From the NCBI GenBank assembly GCA_050309775.1, contig JBNRMV010000013.1:124001-188000 (forward strand): DNA of 64,000 nt. Reading direction: 5' to 3'. Positions 7,482 to 16,768 of the stretch are shown in pieces. Under the pieces are notes generated by a model. It saw only the letters and a program-made list of their open reading frames with translations, made no database searches and had not been told where the DNA came from. This DNA is from DTU072 sp050309775. GTDB taxonomy: Bacteria; Bacillota; Clostridia; Christensenellales; DTU072. Position numbers and translations under genes: made by a program. Numbering within the stretch: position 1 is the stretch's first letter; each line of letters starts with the position of its first letter.

Positions 7482-9083
7482 TTACTTTGCGTATTCCACT
7501 CTTCTTAGTTCTCTTATGACATTTACTTTTATCTGTCCCGGATACTCCAGTTCTGACTCAAGTTTTTTGGCTATCTCTTTTGCTAAGAACAAGGTGTTTG
7601 CGTCATCTACTTTGTCCGGCTTGACAATGACTCTTATTTCTCTGCCTGCCTGAATTGCATATGACTGGTCTACTCCTGCGAACGAGTTTGCTAGACTTTC
7701 TAATTTTTCAAGACGCTTAACATAATTTTCTAATGACTCTCTTCTTGCTCCCGGACGGGCTCCGCTTATGGCGTCCGCCGCCTGCACAAGTACTGCTTCA
7801 AGTGTTGTTGCCTCAATGTCGCCATGGTGAGCGGCAATGGCGTGAATAACTTTTTCGTTTTCTTTGTATTTCCGCGCCAATTCCTCTCCAATCTGAATGT
7901 GAGTTCCCTCATATTCGTGGTCAACAGCCTTGCCTATGTCGTGCAACAGTCCGGCTCTTTTTGCGGTTTTTACGTCGGCGCCCAGTTCTTGCGCCATAAG
8001 TCCGGCAAGATAAGCCACTTCCAATGAATGGTTCAGGACATTTTGTCCATAGCTGGTGCGGTACTTCATTCTGCCTAGCAGCTTTACTAATTCGGGATGT
8101 ACTCCGTACAGACCCACATCAAATACTGCTGCTTCGCCGGCTTCTTTGATTTGCGCATCTATGTCTCTCTTCACTCTTTCGGCAACTTCTTCTATTCTGC
8201 CCGGGTGAATCCTTCCATCTGCTACGAGTTTTTGCAGGGTTAGCCTGGCTATTTCTCTGCGTACAGGGTCAAAGCCTGTCAGTGTGACTACATCTGGTGT
8301 GTCATCGATAATTATGTCGACACCCGTTGCACTTTCAAGCGCTTTAATGTTCCTGCCGACTCTGCCGATTATTCTGCCCTTCATTTCTTCGCTGGGCAGC
8401 TCTACCACCGATACCGTGGTATCAGCCGAATGGTCGACGGCGCATCTCTGTATTGCCAAACCAATAATTTCTTTTGCTTTCTTTTCGCCCTCTTCCTTTG
8501 CCTTGAACTCAATCTCTCTTATGATGACGGCGGCTTCTTTTTGCGCTTCCTCCGTCATCTGGTTGATTAGTTCGGCTTTGGCTTCGCCTGAGGTCATTCC
8601 TGCCACCTTTTCGAGTTCTTGCAACATCTTTTCGCTGTGCATCTCTATTTCTTTTTCTTTCTCGATAAGGCTTAATTCTTTTGCTTCAATTTGTTCTTTG
8701 GTTTTTTCGATTAGTTCAAGTTTGTGGTCCATAACACTCTCTTTTTTGTCGAGAGCGTCCTCTTTTTGGTTGAGTCGAGCCTCTTGTTTCTGAAGCTCTG
8801 CGCGTCTTTGTCTTGATTCTCTTTCAAACTCGTTACGCAGCCTTAATTGCTCTTCTTTCGCCTCCAGCAAGGCTTCCTTTCTCATTGCTTTTGCTTCAAG
8901 ACGCGCATCTTCCAGCAATCTGCTGGCTTCGGTCTTGGAGTTGCCGATTCTGTTCTCGTTGAGTTTTTTCAATATGAGTATACCCGCAAGTATGCCCAGC
9001 CCCAACGCCACAGGAATGGCAATAATCAAAGCGATTTCTCCGCCTTTGCTGATGGAAAGCAGGTTTGTAAGACTGCTTAACAT
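7482..9083 (-). CDS. rny: Ribonuclease Y
   Basis: RNase Y is the membrane-tethered endonuclease that initiates mRNA decay in many Firmicutes. The 533 residues match the usual length (about 520). The order is complete: an N-terminal TM helix (IALIIAIPVALGLGILAGILIL), a long Glu/Lys-rich coiled coil (about 45-200), a KH domain with IGRVGRNIKALE and VDIIIDDTPDVV, and an HD domain with LLHDIGKAVDHEYEGTH, then a conserved C-terminus. The start ATG has AGGAGG in front. The gene has its own promoter and a strong terminator, separating it from recA upstream. Confidence 0.97.
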   Translation of the reverse strand: MLSSLTNLLSISKGGEIALIIAIPVALGLGILAGILILKKLNENRIGNSKTEASRLLEDARLEAKAMRKEALLEAKEEQLRLRNEFERESRQRRAELQKQEARLNQKEDALDKKESVMDHKLELIEKTKEQIEAKELSLIEKEKEIEMHSEKMLQELEKVAGMTSGEAKAELINQMTEEAQKEAAVIIREIEFKAKEEGEKKAKEIIGLAIQRCAVDHSADTTVSVVELPSEEMKGRIIGRVGRNIKALESATGVDIIIDDTPDVVTLTGFDPVRREIARLTLQKLVADGRIHPGRIEEVAERVKRDIDAQIKEAGEAAVFDVGLYGVHPELVKLLGRMKYRTSYGQNVLNHSLEVAYLAGLMAQELGADVKTAKRAGLLHDIGKAVDHEYEGTHIQIGEELARKYKENEKVIHAIAAHHGDIEATTLEAVLVQAADAISGARPGARRESLENYVKRLEKLESLANSFAGVDQSYAIQAGREIRVIVKPDKVDDANTLFLAKEIAKKLESELEYPGQIKVNVIRELRRVEYAK

Positions 9084-9164
9084 TTTTACCTCCTATTTAT
9101 TAAATTGTTAAAATTCATTGCCATTTCGTCGTTCGCAAGCGAAATAACAGTTTATTCCATATGA

Positions 9165-9193
9165 ATTATAATATAATAATTATGGCTTGTCAA
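9165..9193 (-). promoter_or_regulatory. Promoter of rny
   Basis: TTGACA (9188-9193, minus strand) and TATAAT (9165-9170) are separated by exactly 17 bases and both match consensus. The leader would be about 75 bases and contains a small TTCGC/GCGAA hairpin. Confidence 0.85.
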
Positions 9194-9226
9194 CAACATA
9201 TATTTAGCCATATCTTCATTGTTTTA

Positions 9227-10249
9227 TTATACCAGATTGAGTTTCTCTCTAACCTTATTTTCTATTTCTTGGCAAATTTCGGGGTTATTTGTCAGGTATT
9301 CGATAGCCCTGTCTCTGCCCTGCCCGATTTTTTCGTTGTTATAGCTGAACCAGGCTCCGGCCTTGTCTATTATGTCATTGTCAACAGCAAGATTTACTAT
9401 GCAGCCAATTGATGAAATGCCCTTGCCGTAAATGATATCGAATTCTGCTACTTTGAACGGCGATGCCAACTTGTTCTTGATGACTTTTGCTTTGGTCTTG
9501 TTGCCGATTATTTCAGTGCCGCTCTTAATAGCCTCGCCCTTGCGCACATCAATACGCATGCTGGCATAAAACTTCAGCGCTTTGCCGCCTGAGGTGGTCT
9601 CTGGGCTGCCGTATATTACGCCGACTTTGTCCCTCAACTGATTGATAAATATTACCGATGTCTTGGACTTGTTTATTACGCCCGTCAGCTTGCGCAGCGC
9701 CTGCGACATAAGTCTTGCCTGCAAACCCACATGCGTATCGCCCATTTCGCCCTCAATCTCCGCTCTGGGCGTCAAAGCCGCCACCGAGTCCACAACTATT
9801 ATGTCAATGCTGCCGCTCTTTACAAGCTGTTCGGTAATGTCCAGCGCCTGTTCGCCATTGTCGGGCTGTGATACATAAAGATTTGTCAGGTCAATTCCCA
9901 GTCTTTCGGCATATGTAGGGTCAAGCGCATGTTCGGCGTCAACGAAAGCCGCTATACCGCCCAGCTTTTGCGCTTCGGCTATCATATGCAATGCCAGCGT
10001 CGTCTTGCCGGAGGACTCCGGTCCGTATATTTCGATAACTCTGCCTCTGGGTATGCCGCCTATTCCCAGCGCGGCGTCAAGCGACAAACAGCCTGTGGGT
10101 ATGACCTCAATGCCGCTTACCTTGTCACCCGTCAGGGTCATAATCGAACCCTTTCCGAATTGTTTTTCTATCAATAAAATCGCATCTGACAGCGCTTTCC
10201 TTTTTTCATCGGTTATGGTTGTGGTTTTCTTATTGCTTTTGTTTTCCAT
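9227..10249 (-). CDS. recA: Recombinase RecA
   Basis: RecA forms the nucleoprotein filament that drives homologous recombination and the SOS response. The 340 residues are typical. The Walker A site GPESSGKTT lies at 76-84, the Walker B region at IDIIVVDSVAALTPRAEIEGE, and loop-2 features at INQLRDKVGV..GSPETTSGGKALKFYASMR. The C-terminus is short and not strongly acidic. The gene is the last of a tight cluster, nine bases behind pncC, with AGGAGAG before the ATG. No promoter or LexA-type site is visible in that gap, so it probably depends on the upstream operon or on a promoter inside pncC. Confidence 0.98.
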   Translation of the reverse strand: MENKSNKKTTTITDEKRKALSDAILLIEKQFGKGSIMTLTGDKVSGIEVIPTGCLSLDAALGIGGIPRGRVIEIYGPESSGKTTLALHMIAEAQKLGGIAAFVDAEHALDPTYAERLGIDLTNLYVSQPDNGEQALDITEQLVKSGSIDIIVVDSVAALTPRAEIEGEMGDTHVGLQARLMSQALRKLTGVINKSKTSVIFINQLRDKVGVIYGSPETTSGGKALKFYASMRIDVRKGEAIKSGTEIIGNKTKAKVIKNKLASPFKVAEFDIIYGKGISSIGCIVNLAVDNDIIDKAGAWFSYNNEKIGQGRDRAIEYLTNNPEICQEIENKVREKLNLV

Positions 10250-10258
10250 ATTACTCTC

Positions 10259-10924
10259 CTAATAGTATTTTTTGATGTGTTGCAGTGTATAAAAAAGCGC
10301 AGTGTTTGTCGCGCATTCTCTTATATAATTTCTGTCGCCGTCAAAGACATTGCGCACCGTGTCGCAACTGTTTCTGCCGGCTATGCCTATATAAACCAGT
10401 CCGACTGGCTTTTCTGCGCTGCCTCCGCCGGGTCCGGCTATGCCGGTAGCCGACACTCCTATGTCAATAAACTCGTTCAGCAGTCCGTTTGCCATCTCAA
10501 GCGCCGTTTCTTGGCTGACTGCGCCGTATTGCTCCAGCGTAATTGGGTTTACGCCCAGCCTTGACATCTTGGAGTGATTGGAGTAAGTCACCAGCCCCTC
10601 ATAAAAGACCTCGCTTGCCCCCGCCACCTCGACAATGCGATGCGCCAACAAACCGCCGGTGCAGCTCTCAGCCGCCGACATAACCAACTGATTGCGTTTC
10701 AAAAACCTCACCAAAGTTTCTGCCAGCGATATGTCCCTGTCATTATAGATGCAGTCATCAAGCAATTCCAGCACTTCGTCAAAGTCGTCTTCGCTTATGT
10801 CATCAAAGACAATCGTAGTGTCCATGCACCTGCCCGAAAATATCGGCGTAAGTTCGGGTTTGCTGATTCGCAGTCTTACTTCAAGCTCTTCCTTGTGTCC
10901 GTAGCATTTTAGGATTTCTTTCAT
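10259..10924 (-). CDS. pncC: Nicotinamide-nucleotide amidase, CinA-type without the COG1058 domain
   Basis: The C-terminal two thirds are the CinA/PncC amidohydrolase domain that converts NMN to nicotinate mononucleotide in the NAD salvage cycle. The motifs SAAESCTGG and ATGIAGPGGG are clear. The first 60 or so residues resemble the KH-like linker of full-length CinA, while the N-terminal COG1058 (MoaB-like) domain is absent, giving 221 residues instead of about 410. The ATG at 10924 overlaps the rimO stop as ATGA, with GGGAG just upstream inside rimO, so it is favoured over an ATG at 10936. This arrangement suggests translational coupling. A cinA-recA adjacency is common in Firmicutes. Confidence 0.88.
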   Translation of the reverse strand: MKEILKCYGHKEELEVRLRISKPELTPIFSGRCMDTTIVFDDISEDDFDEVLELLDDCIYNDRDISLAETLVRFLKRNQLVMSAAESCTGGLLAHRIVEVAGASEVFYEGLVTYSNHSKMSRLGVNPITLEQYGAVSQETALEMANGLLNEFIDIGVSATGIAGPGGGSAEKPVGLVYIGIAGRNSCDTVRNVFDGDRNYIRECATNTALFYTLQHIKKYY

Positions 10925-12243
10925 ACTCTCTCCCATATTTTGCCGTACAGATTAAAATCGGCTTTGTAGATTTGCGCGCGATAGACCGTGCCTATCTCCA
11001 GCGTAAAATCGGCTTCCAGGTATACTCGTGTATCTATTTCGGGGGCGTTATGTTCCGTTCTTCCCCACAATTTTTGTTTGTCAAAATCTATGCCCTCATA
11101 TATTACTTCCACCGTCTTGCCGACATATTTCTGCTGAATACCGCAAGTTCTTTGGCTCCAAAGCCTTTCCAACTCCCTGACTCTGGCATTTGCCTGCCTT
11201 TTGCTTACTTTGTCGTCGGTAAAGTTTTGTGCCGGAGTGCCTTCTTCCGGAGAATATGCAAAGAATCCCGCATAGTCTATGTATTGTGTGTCGGCAATAA
11301 AGTTTTTCAGGCTTTGGTACCTTTCCTGCGTTTCGCTGTTGAACCCTGCAATAAATGTCGTGCGTATGGCAATGCCCTCGTCAATGCTTTTTATCATTTT
11401 CAGCATGTCTTCAATGTCCTGCCGCTTGCTTTTTCTGTTCATTCTTTTCAGCACCGCATCGTCTATGTGTTGCAAAGGAATGTCAATATACTTGGCTATC
11501 TTTTTTTCCTTTGAGATAATTTCAACCAGCTCTCTGTCGACGCGTTCGGGATAAGCGTACAAGATGCGGATTTTCCACAAATCCAACTCCGCCAGTCGGC
11601 GCAACAATTCTTTCAGCATAGGTCTGCCGTACAAATCCTGTCCGTAAAGTGTGGTATCCTGCGCCACCAGTATGATTTCTTTTACGCCTTGTTCAATCAG
11701 CCCTTTCGCCTCGGCTATCAACAGCGGCATTTCTGTCGAGCGGTATGCGCCTCTTATGTAAGGGATAGCGCAATAGCTGCATCTGTTGTCGCAGCCGTCG
11801 GCTATCTTCAGGTACGCATAATGATAAGGCGTTGTCAGTACCCTGCCCGACACATATTTTCGATATTCGCTGCTTATTTCCAGCACTCTTTCGCCGTCCA
11901 GCTTTCGGACAATCTCAACTATGTTGTTTTCGCTCTGCACTCCCACCAAGGCATCGGCTTCGGGCAGCCCGTCATAAAGCTCCTTGCCGTACCTTTCGGC
12001 AAGACAGCCGGTGACTATAAGTTTTTTGCCATCTCTTTTATAATCGGACATCTCCAATACCGTCTGTATGCTTTCTTCTTTGGCTTTTTGAATAAAGCCG
12101 CACGTATTGACAAGTATATAATCCGCTTCCTCGGGGTTTTGCGTGAGAGTATAACCTGCCTTTGTCAACAAAAAAAGCATATTTTCGGTGTCAACTCTGT
12201 TTTTGTCGCAGCCTAGCGATACTGCGGCTATTTTTTTGTTCAT
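10921..12243 (-). CDS. rimO: Ribosomal protein S12 methylthiotransferase RimO
   Basis: RimO is a radical-SAM enzyme that methylthiolates an aspartate of ribosomal protein S12. The 440 residues show the N-terminal cluster-binding domain (SLGCDKNRVD, VNTCGF, VTGCLAERY), the radical-SAM motif CDNRCSYCAIPYIRG, and a C-terminal TRAM-like domain (KTVEVIYEGID..YRAQIYKADFNLYGKI). The DKNRVD after the first cysteine separates it from the tRNA-modifying MiaB. It begins 12 bases after the ftsK stop and overlaps pncC by four bases, a cluster order often seen in Clostridia and Bacilli. Confidence 0.95.
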   Translation of the reverse strand: MNKKIAAVSLGCDKNRVDTENMLFLLTKAGYTLTQNPEEADYILVNTCGFIQKAKEESIQTVLEMSDYKRDGKKLIVTGCLAERYGKELYDGLPEADALVGVQSENNIVEIVRKLDGERVLEISSEYRKYVSGRVLTTPYHYAYLKIADGCDNRCSYCAIPYIRGAYRSTEMPLLIAEAKGLIEQGVKEIILVAQDTTLYGQDLYGRPMLKELLRRLAELDLWKIRILYAYPERVDRELVEIISKEKKIAKYIDIPLQHIDDAVLKRMNRKSKRQDIEDMLKMIKSIDEGIAIRTTFIAGFNSETQERYQSLKNFIADTQYIDYAGFFAYSPEEGTPAQNFTDDKVSKRQANARVRELERLWSQRTCGIQQKYVGKTVEVIYEGIDFDKQKLWGRTEHNAPEIDTRVYLEADFTLEIGTVYRAQIYKADFNLYGKIWERV

Positions 12244-12255
12244 ACTGTCCTTTTG

Positions 12256-14991
12256 TTATGCCAGTTCCGGCGCAATGTCGTCCTTTTCTTCGGGATACAT
12301 CTCAAGAAAATCTTCAATAGTGATGAGAACCTCGCGCTTTTTGTTGACATTGTCGGGGGGGCTGATATAGCCCTGTTCTTCTAAGTAGTCAATAATCTTT
12401 GCGGCGCCGTTGTAGCCCTTCTCCATTTTGCGTTGCAGCATTGAGGTGGAAATGCGTTTTGTGAGTACGGCAATCTTCAGCGCTTCTTTTACGCTTTCCA
12501 TAAAGCTGTCGTCAGCCCTTGCGTTCCTTTGCGGCTCTGCTCCTATTTCAAAAAGCGGCGCCGGCTCTTCTTTTTTATAAATGGCGTCGTGAATGCTTTC
12601 GTCAAAATACACTTCGTTGTTTTGGAGAATAAACTCCACTATCGCCTGAATTTCTTCTGGGGATACAAATGAGCATTGTATTCTGGTAAGGTCGCCGCCC
12701 GAGCCTTTTAGGAACATATCGCCCTTGCCCAACAGTTTTTCTGCGCCGTTGGTCTTGAATATGACCTGAGAATGCACATAATCACTGACGGCAAAAGCTA
12801 TTTTTGTATTGAGATTGTTTTGAATCTCGGAAGTAATGACATCTTTTGTCGGGCTTTGCGTGGCAAAAATCAAATGCACTCCTGCGGCTCTGCCGATACG
12901 CGCAAGGCTTGAAAGCGTTTCTTCGACTTCTTTCTTTGCCTTGGTCATAAGTTCCGACGCCTCGTCAATTACGATGACTATTTTTGGTATAAGTTCCAGT
13001 CCGTTCTGCTTGGCATAAGCATTGTAGGCATTTATGTTGACGACGCGCATATCGCGGAATTTGTTAAATCTCTGAGAAGTTTCTTCACGAATCCACTTCA
13101 ATGCCGTGACTATTTCTGGAATTTCGACCAATGGCTCTTTTACCAGCAAATGCGGCAATCCCAAATAATTTATGAGTTCAACTTTTTTGGGGTCAATGAG
13201 CAGCAGCTTTACTTCCTCTGGGGAATGTTGGAAAAGAATGCTGGTTATGATAGTGTTTATGCAGACAGATTTTCCTGTGCCTGTGGCGCCAGCCACCAGC
13301 AAGTGAGGCATATCCTCAAGGTCGCCTATGTATGGTCTGCCTTCAAGAGTCTTACCAAGCGCAAGTTTTATGCCCTTTTTGCTGCTTTGGAATTCTTGCG
13401 AAAGAATGGTTTCACGCAGCGACACAATACCTCTTTTTTTGTTGGGCACTTCAATACCTATGGCGTTCTTGCCTCGTATGGGAGCCAGTATGTTTATTTC
13501 GCCCTCGGCTTCCAGCACCATTTTTAGGTCTTTCTGAAGGTTCAAAACCTTGTTTACGGAGTTTCCGCTGCCCTGCGCAAGCCGCAATTCATACCTTGTA
13601 ACCGTCGGACCTTTTATGGCATTAAAGACTTCGGCGGTAATTCCAAAGTCCTCCAATGTACTTTCCAGGACATTTTTGTTCCGCAAAAATTCTTGTTCGG
13701 AAAGCGCAGCCTCATAACCTTCTATTTTATGCTCTTTCAGCATGCCTGCATGGGGATAAATATATGGCTTGGGCTGGGGTTTTGGCGCATATTCGGCTTT
13801 TGGCGGCTCGGCAACAGGCTCTTGTGGAGTCGGTGGCTCAAACAGCTTTTTTCTTGTTTCAGCAAGACTGCTTGCCCGATTCTCAACCGTCTTTTCATAG
13901 CTTCTTTCGCTCTCTCTTGGGTATGGCTGACGAACGGGTATCTCTTGTCTTTCCGGCTCATTGTTTATGTAAGTTGCCGCTGTGCGTTGAGTATACTGCG
14001 GCGTTTGTACGGGTGGTATAGCTTCTTGATTGCTGTCAAAAATAAGCTCTGTCTTTTGCGGCTGATAGTCATTCATTTCAAAAGGCTGCGTTTCTTCTTT
14101 TTCAACAGCTCTTTGGCTCTGCCCATAGCGGTTTTGGTAGTCCTCTTCAAGAGTTGTACTCAAAAGCACTTCTTTAGCTTTGTTGGATTTTTTGGATTGA
14201 ATAAAATTATTGGTGTACCATTCGTCCTTGGGCTTAATGAGCGGAGCTTCTATGTTCGGCAATATCTGGTAGGGATTTTCTTTTTTGTCTTCTTTTTTGA
14301 TTTTTAACTGGTCAACAGTGTAGCTTACGGGCGGTACTGTCTTTACCGGTCGGTTGGCATTGCCGAAAAGTACCTTGCGCGCGTCGGGCGCCTCCTCAAA
14401 CTCCTCCACCGTCAACGGCGCTTTTTCTTCCTGCTCCTTTTCTATGTCTATGACCTGCAAAGACTGCGTCGGCGGCTGGTCTTTGGCGGCAAGCCGCTCA
14501 AACAATTTTTTCTTTGTCCCTGCGTTCCCTTTCTTTATTAGCAGAGGAAAAACCGCAACCAGACCCAGCGCTGCGGTCAACAGCAAAAAGAATAACAACG
14601 AAATAAGATAACCTGCGGGAATGACAATAATAGAACTGATTGCTGAAGCCAGCGCTCCGCCTGCGGTGGCATATTCAAAGGTATCAAAAATATATGTACC
14701 CCAACTGCCAGCAATGTCCTTTGCCAGTCCGACATGCAAAGTCAGCAGCAGACTGACAAATGTTCCGACATATAGCGCAATTTTTTTCTTTGGCAGAGAT
14801 ATTTTGTAGCCTTTGTAGATACAAAAAAGCATTGCCGACAGCGCTGCGACATATGCGTATACCGCATACCCGAAAATACCGATAAAAATGCGATTAAAAA
14901 ACGGTATGCACAAAAAAACAATAAGCAAAAGCAGCGATATAAGCATCGCCAACCTTTCTTTTGAACGGATTTTTGGAATTTTTTTCTTCAT
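12256..14991 (-). CDS. ftsK: FtsK/SpoIIIE-family DNA translocase
   Basis: This 911-residue, membrane-anchored ATPase pumps DNA through closing septa. The N-terminus holds about four TM helices (residues 15-160), then a Pro/Gln/Glu-rich cytosolic linker (about 200-440). The motor follows, with Walker A GATGTGKS, Walker B KIVIVIDEASELM and FATQSPTKDVIT. The C-terminal winged-helix gamma domain (STSMLQRKMEKGYNGAAKIIDYLEEQGYI) reads KOPS/SRS-type sequences. The ATG at 14991 is used because AAGGGG is eight bases upstream; a GTG at 14997 overlapping the dUTPase stop is the alternative. SpoIIIE and FtsK cannot be told apart on sequence alone. Confidence 0.95.
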   Translation of the reverse strand: MKKKIPKIRSKERLAMLISLLLLIVFLCIPFFNRIFIGIFGYAVYAYVAALSAMLFCIYKGYKISLPKKKIALYVGTFVSLLLTLHVGLAKDIAGSWGTYIFDTFEYATAGGALASAISSIIVIPAGYLISLLFFLLLTAALGLVAVFPLLIKKGNAGTKKKLFERLAAKDQPPTQSLQVIDIEKEQEEKAPLTVEEFEEAPDARKVLFGNANRPVKTVPPVSYTVDQLKIKKEDKKENPYQILPNIEAPLIKPKDEWYTNNFIQSKKSNKAKEVLLSTTLEEDYQNRYGQSQRAVEKEETQPFEMNDYQPQKTELIFDSNQEAIPPVQTPQYTQRTAATYINNEPERQEIPVRQPYPRESERSYEKTVENRASSLAETRKKLFEPPTPQEPVAEPPKAEYAPKPQPKPYIYPHAGMLKEHKIEGYEAALSEQEFLRNKNVLESTLEDFGITAEVFNAIKGPTVTRYELRLAQGSGNSVNKVLNLQKDLKMVLEAEGEINILAPIRGKNAIGIEVPNKKRGIVSLRETILSQEFQSSKKGIKLALGKTLEGRPYIGDLEDMPHLLVAGATGTGKSVCINTIITSILFQHSPEEVKLLLIDPKKVELINYLGLPHLLVKEPLVEIPEIVTALKWIREETSQRFNKFRDMRVVNINAYNAYAKQNGLELIPKIVIVIDEASELMTKAKKEVEETLSSLARIGRAAGVHLIFATQSPTKDVITSEIQNNLNTKIAFAVSDYVHSQVIFKTNGAEKLLGKGDMFLKGSGGDLTRIQCSFVSPEEIQAIVEFILQNNEVYFDESIHDAIYKKEEPAPLFEIGAEPQRNARADDSFMESVKEALKIAVLTKRISTSMLQRKMEKGYNGAAKIIDYLEEQGYISPPDNVNKKREVLITIEDFLEMYPEEKDDIAPELA

Positions 14992-14993
14992 GC

Positions 14994-15365
14994 TCACTTC
15001 CCCTTAAGTTCGCTGAATGCGTAGCCTAGTTTTTCTGAAACGCCGTACTGGCGCTTAAAATTTTCTTTGTTTTTTTCTATGTATCTTTGATATACTTCAT
15101 CGGCGCTCATGTCAACTTTCAGACACATACTCATAAAAAAGTGAAAAACATCTATCAGTTCTTCTTTGATATTGTCAAGGTTTATTTCCTTGGGGTTTTT
15201 CCACCATTTGAAGTTTACTTCGTCAAGCAACTCGCTGAGTTCGCTTATCATTGCCAGCGTCTCTTTCTGAATCCATACTTCCGGGGTTATGTCTTGCAGA
15301 GAACGCTTCTCAACGATATCATCGTCAAGGCTTTTTTGCAATTCAAACAGTCTTTGGAGCCTCAT
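14994..15365 (-). CDS. Dimeric all-alpha dUTPase-like NTP pyrophosphohydrolase
   Basis: The 123 residues carry the motifs of the all-alpha dUTPase/MazG-like superfamily: an opening LQRLFELQKSLDDDI, then ELSELLDEVNFKWWK and later EELIDVFHFF, the acidic residues that bind magnesium. The FKWWK after the first acidic motif is typical of the dimeric dUTPase_2 group, which cleaves dUTP (and sometimes dCTP) to the monophosphate. It is somewhat shorter than characterised viral and protozoal members. It overlaps the end of the M16 gene by 23 bases and ends at the ftsK start, so it is cotranscribed. dUTP is the likely substrate, but another NTP cannot be excluded. Confidence 0.8.
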   Translation of the reverse strand: MRLQRLFELQKSLDDDIVEKRSLQDITPEVWIQKETLAMISELSELLDEVNFKWWKNPKEINLDNIKEELIDVFHFFMSMCLKVDMSADEVYQRYIEKNKENFKRQYGVSEKLGYAFSELKGK

Positions 15366-16632
15366 TTTTTTCTCCTTTGATGAAAAGCTGCCTCAAATCT
15401 CCGTCTATTTCCTTGCCTACATAACTTATGCTGGCGTCATTCAGGTTGAAGATATATTTCAGCGCTTTTGAGATTTCTTCAGGGGTCACCCTCTCTATGT
15501 CCTTTAGTTTTTTGTCGAGATTGAACTCCTTGTTAGTAAGTATACCATACTTTCCGCCCGCGCGCATTTGATATGCCGAACTTTCGGCGGCAAGAATAAG
15601 AGCAGATTTGAATTGCGCCTTGCTTTTCTCCAGTTCGTCCTGGCTGAACCCTTCTTCGATAACCTTCAAAATGATTTCTCTTATGGCAAGCAACGCTTGT
15701 TTTGCCGTCGACGGGTTTGTGGCAAAGAAAATGTTTATATAGCCGTCCGTCACATACTGAAAATCATTGGCATAAATGTTGTAGACCAGCCCCAGTTCTT
15801 CTCTTATTTTTTGGAAAAGGCGCGAACTCATGCCGCCGCCCAGCATGCTTGTTATTAAACTTGCCGTAGATGACTGCTTGTCCGAAAGACTGTATGACGG
15901 AAAACTTATGCCTATGTTGGCTTGTTCAATGTCTTTGGTTTTTTTCAAGAATTGCTTTTGCGGCTTAGCCTTGCCCTTTGCGATAACGGCAGGTAAAATA
16001 TATTCGCCGTTTATTTCAAAATATTTTTTTACCAGTTCAACTGCGTTCTCAGGAGAGATATTTCCGACTACGGAAATGAGCGTGTTGTCGGAAGTATAAT
16101 ATTTCTGCATGAACTCTTTTATGGCGGCGCGGTCAAAACTTTTTACGCTTTCGGCATTGCCCAATATCGGCATAGCCAACTGGTCGTTGCCAAAGTGTGC
16201 CTTGCACAGCAACTCCATGCAAAGGTCTTCGGGGTCGTCTTCGCTCATGCTGATTTCTTCAAGCACGACTCCCTTTTCTTTCTGAATGTTTTCGTCGGTA
16301 AATGTGGCGTTGTAATATAAGTCGGAGAGCATGTCCATACATTTTTCGGCATATTCGTCAATAGCAACCGTATAAAAAGCCGTCATGTTTTTTGAAGTGA
16401 ATGCATTTATCTGAATGCCGAAGTGCTCCATCTCGTCGACAATCTGATATGCCGTCCTTTTTGTCGTGCCTTTGAAAACCATATGCTCGATAAAGTGCGC
16501 AACTCCGTTGTTCTCGGGGGTTTCGTGCATGCTGCCTGCTCCGACAAAAACGCCTATGGAAACCGAACGGGTGTTTTTCATTGATTTCAGCCAAAGCCTC
16601 AGCCCGTTCGGAAATGTAATTATTTTGCTCAT
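15343..16632 (-). CDS. M16-family zinc metallopeptidase (MlpA/PqqL type)
   Basis: The 429 residues match single-chain M16B peptidases. The inverted zinc motif HFIEH is at residues 46-50 with the distal acidic region EEISMSEDDPEDL. The second half has the inactive M16 fold (LVYNIYANDFQYVTDGYINIFF). In Firmicutes such a protein, often next to dUTPase or pnp, is thought to process cytosolic peptides. The ATG at 16632 is preferred over 16644 since GAGG then lies upstream with normal spacing. It is the first gene of the operon that runs through to recA. Confidence 0.92.
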   Translation of the reverse strand: MSKIITFPNGLRLWLKSMKNTRSVSIGVFVGAGSMHETPENNGVAHFIEHMVFKGTTKRTAYQIVDEMEHFGIQINAFTSKNMTAFYTVAIDEYAEKCMDMLSDLYYNATFTDENIQKEKGVVLEEISMSEDDPEDLCMELLCKAHFGNDQLAMPILGNAESVKSFDRAAIKEFMQKYYTSDNTLISVVGNISPENAVELVKKYFEINGEYILPAVIAKGKAKPQKQFLKKTKDIEQANIGISFPSYSLSDKQSSTASLITSMLGGGMSSRLFQKIREELGLVYNIYANDFQYVTDGYINIFFATNPSTAKQALLAIREIILKVIEEGFSQDELEKSKAQFKSALILAAESSAYQMRAGGKYGILTNKEFNLDKKLKDIERVTPEEISKALKYIFNLNDASISYVGKEIDGDLRQLFIKGEKNEAPKTV

Positions 16633-16663
16633 TGTACCTCGCATGTAAAAGAATATTAAGTAT

Positions 16664-16692
16664 ATTATATACTTTTATACTATATTTTACAA
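16664..16692 (-). promoter_or_regulatory. Promoter of the M16-to-recA operon
   Basis: TTGTAA (16687-16692, minus strand), 17 bases, then TATAAT (16664-16669). The leader before the M16 start would be about 25 bases. It is the only strong promoter visible ahead of the six-gene cluster. Confidence 0.65.
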
Positions 16693-16768
16693 GCGCTTTT
16701 TGCTCGGCATAAGCGTACAATGGTCAGTTGTTCAATGTCAGTTTATTACATAAAACCTATAACAAACT

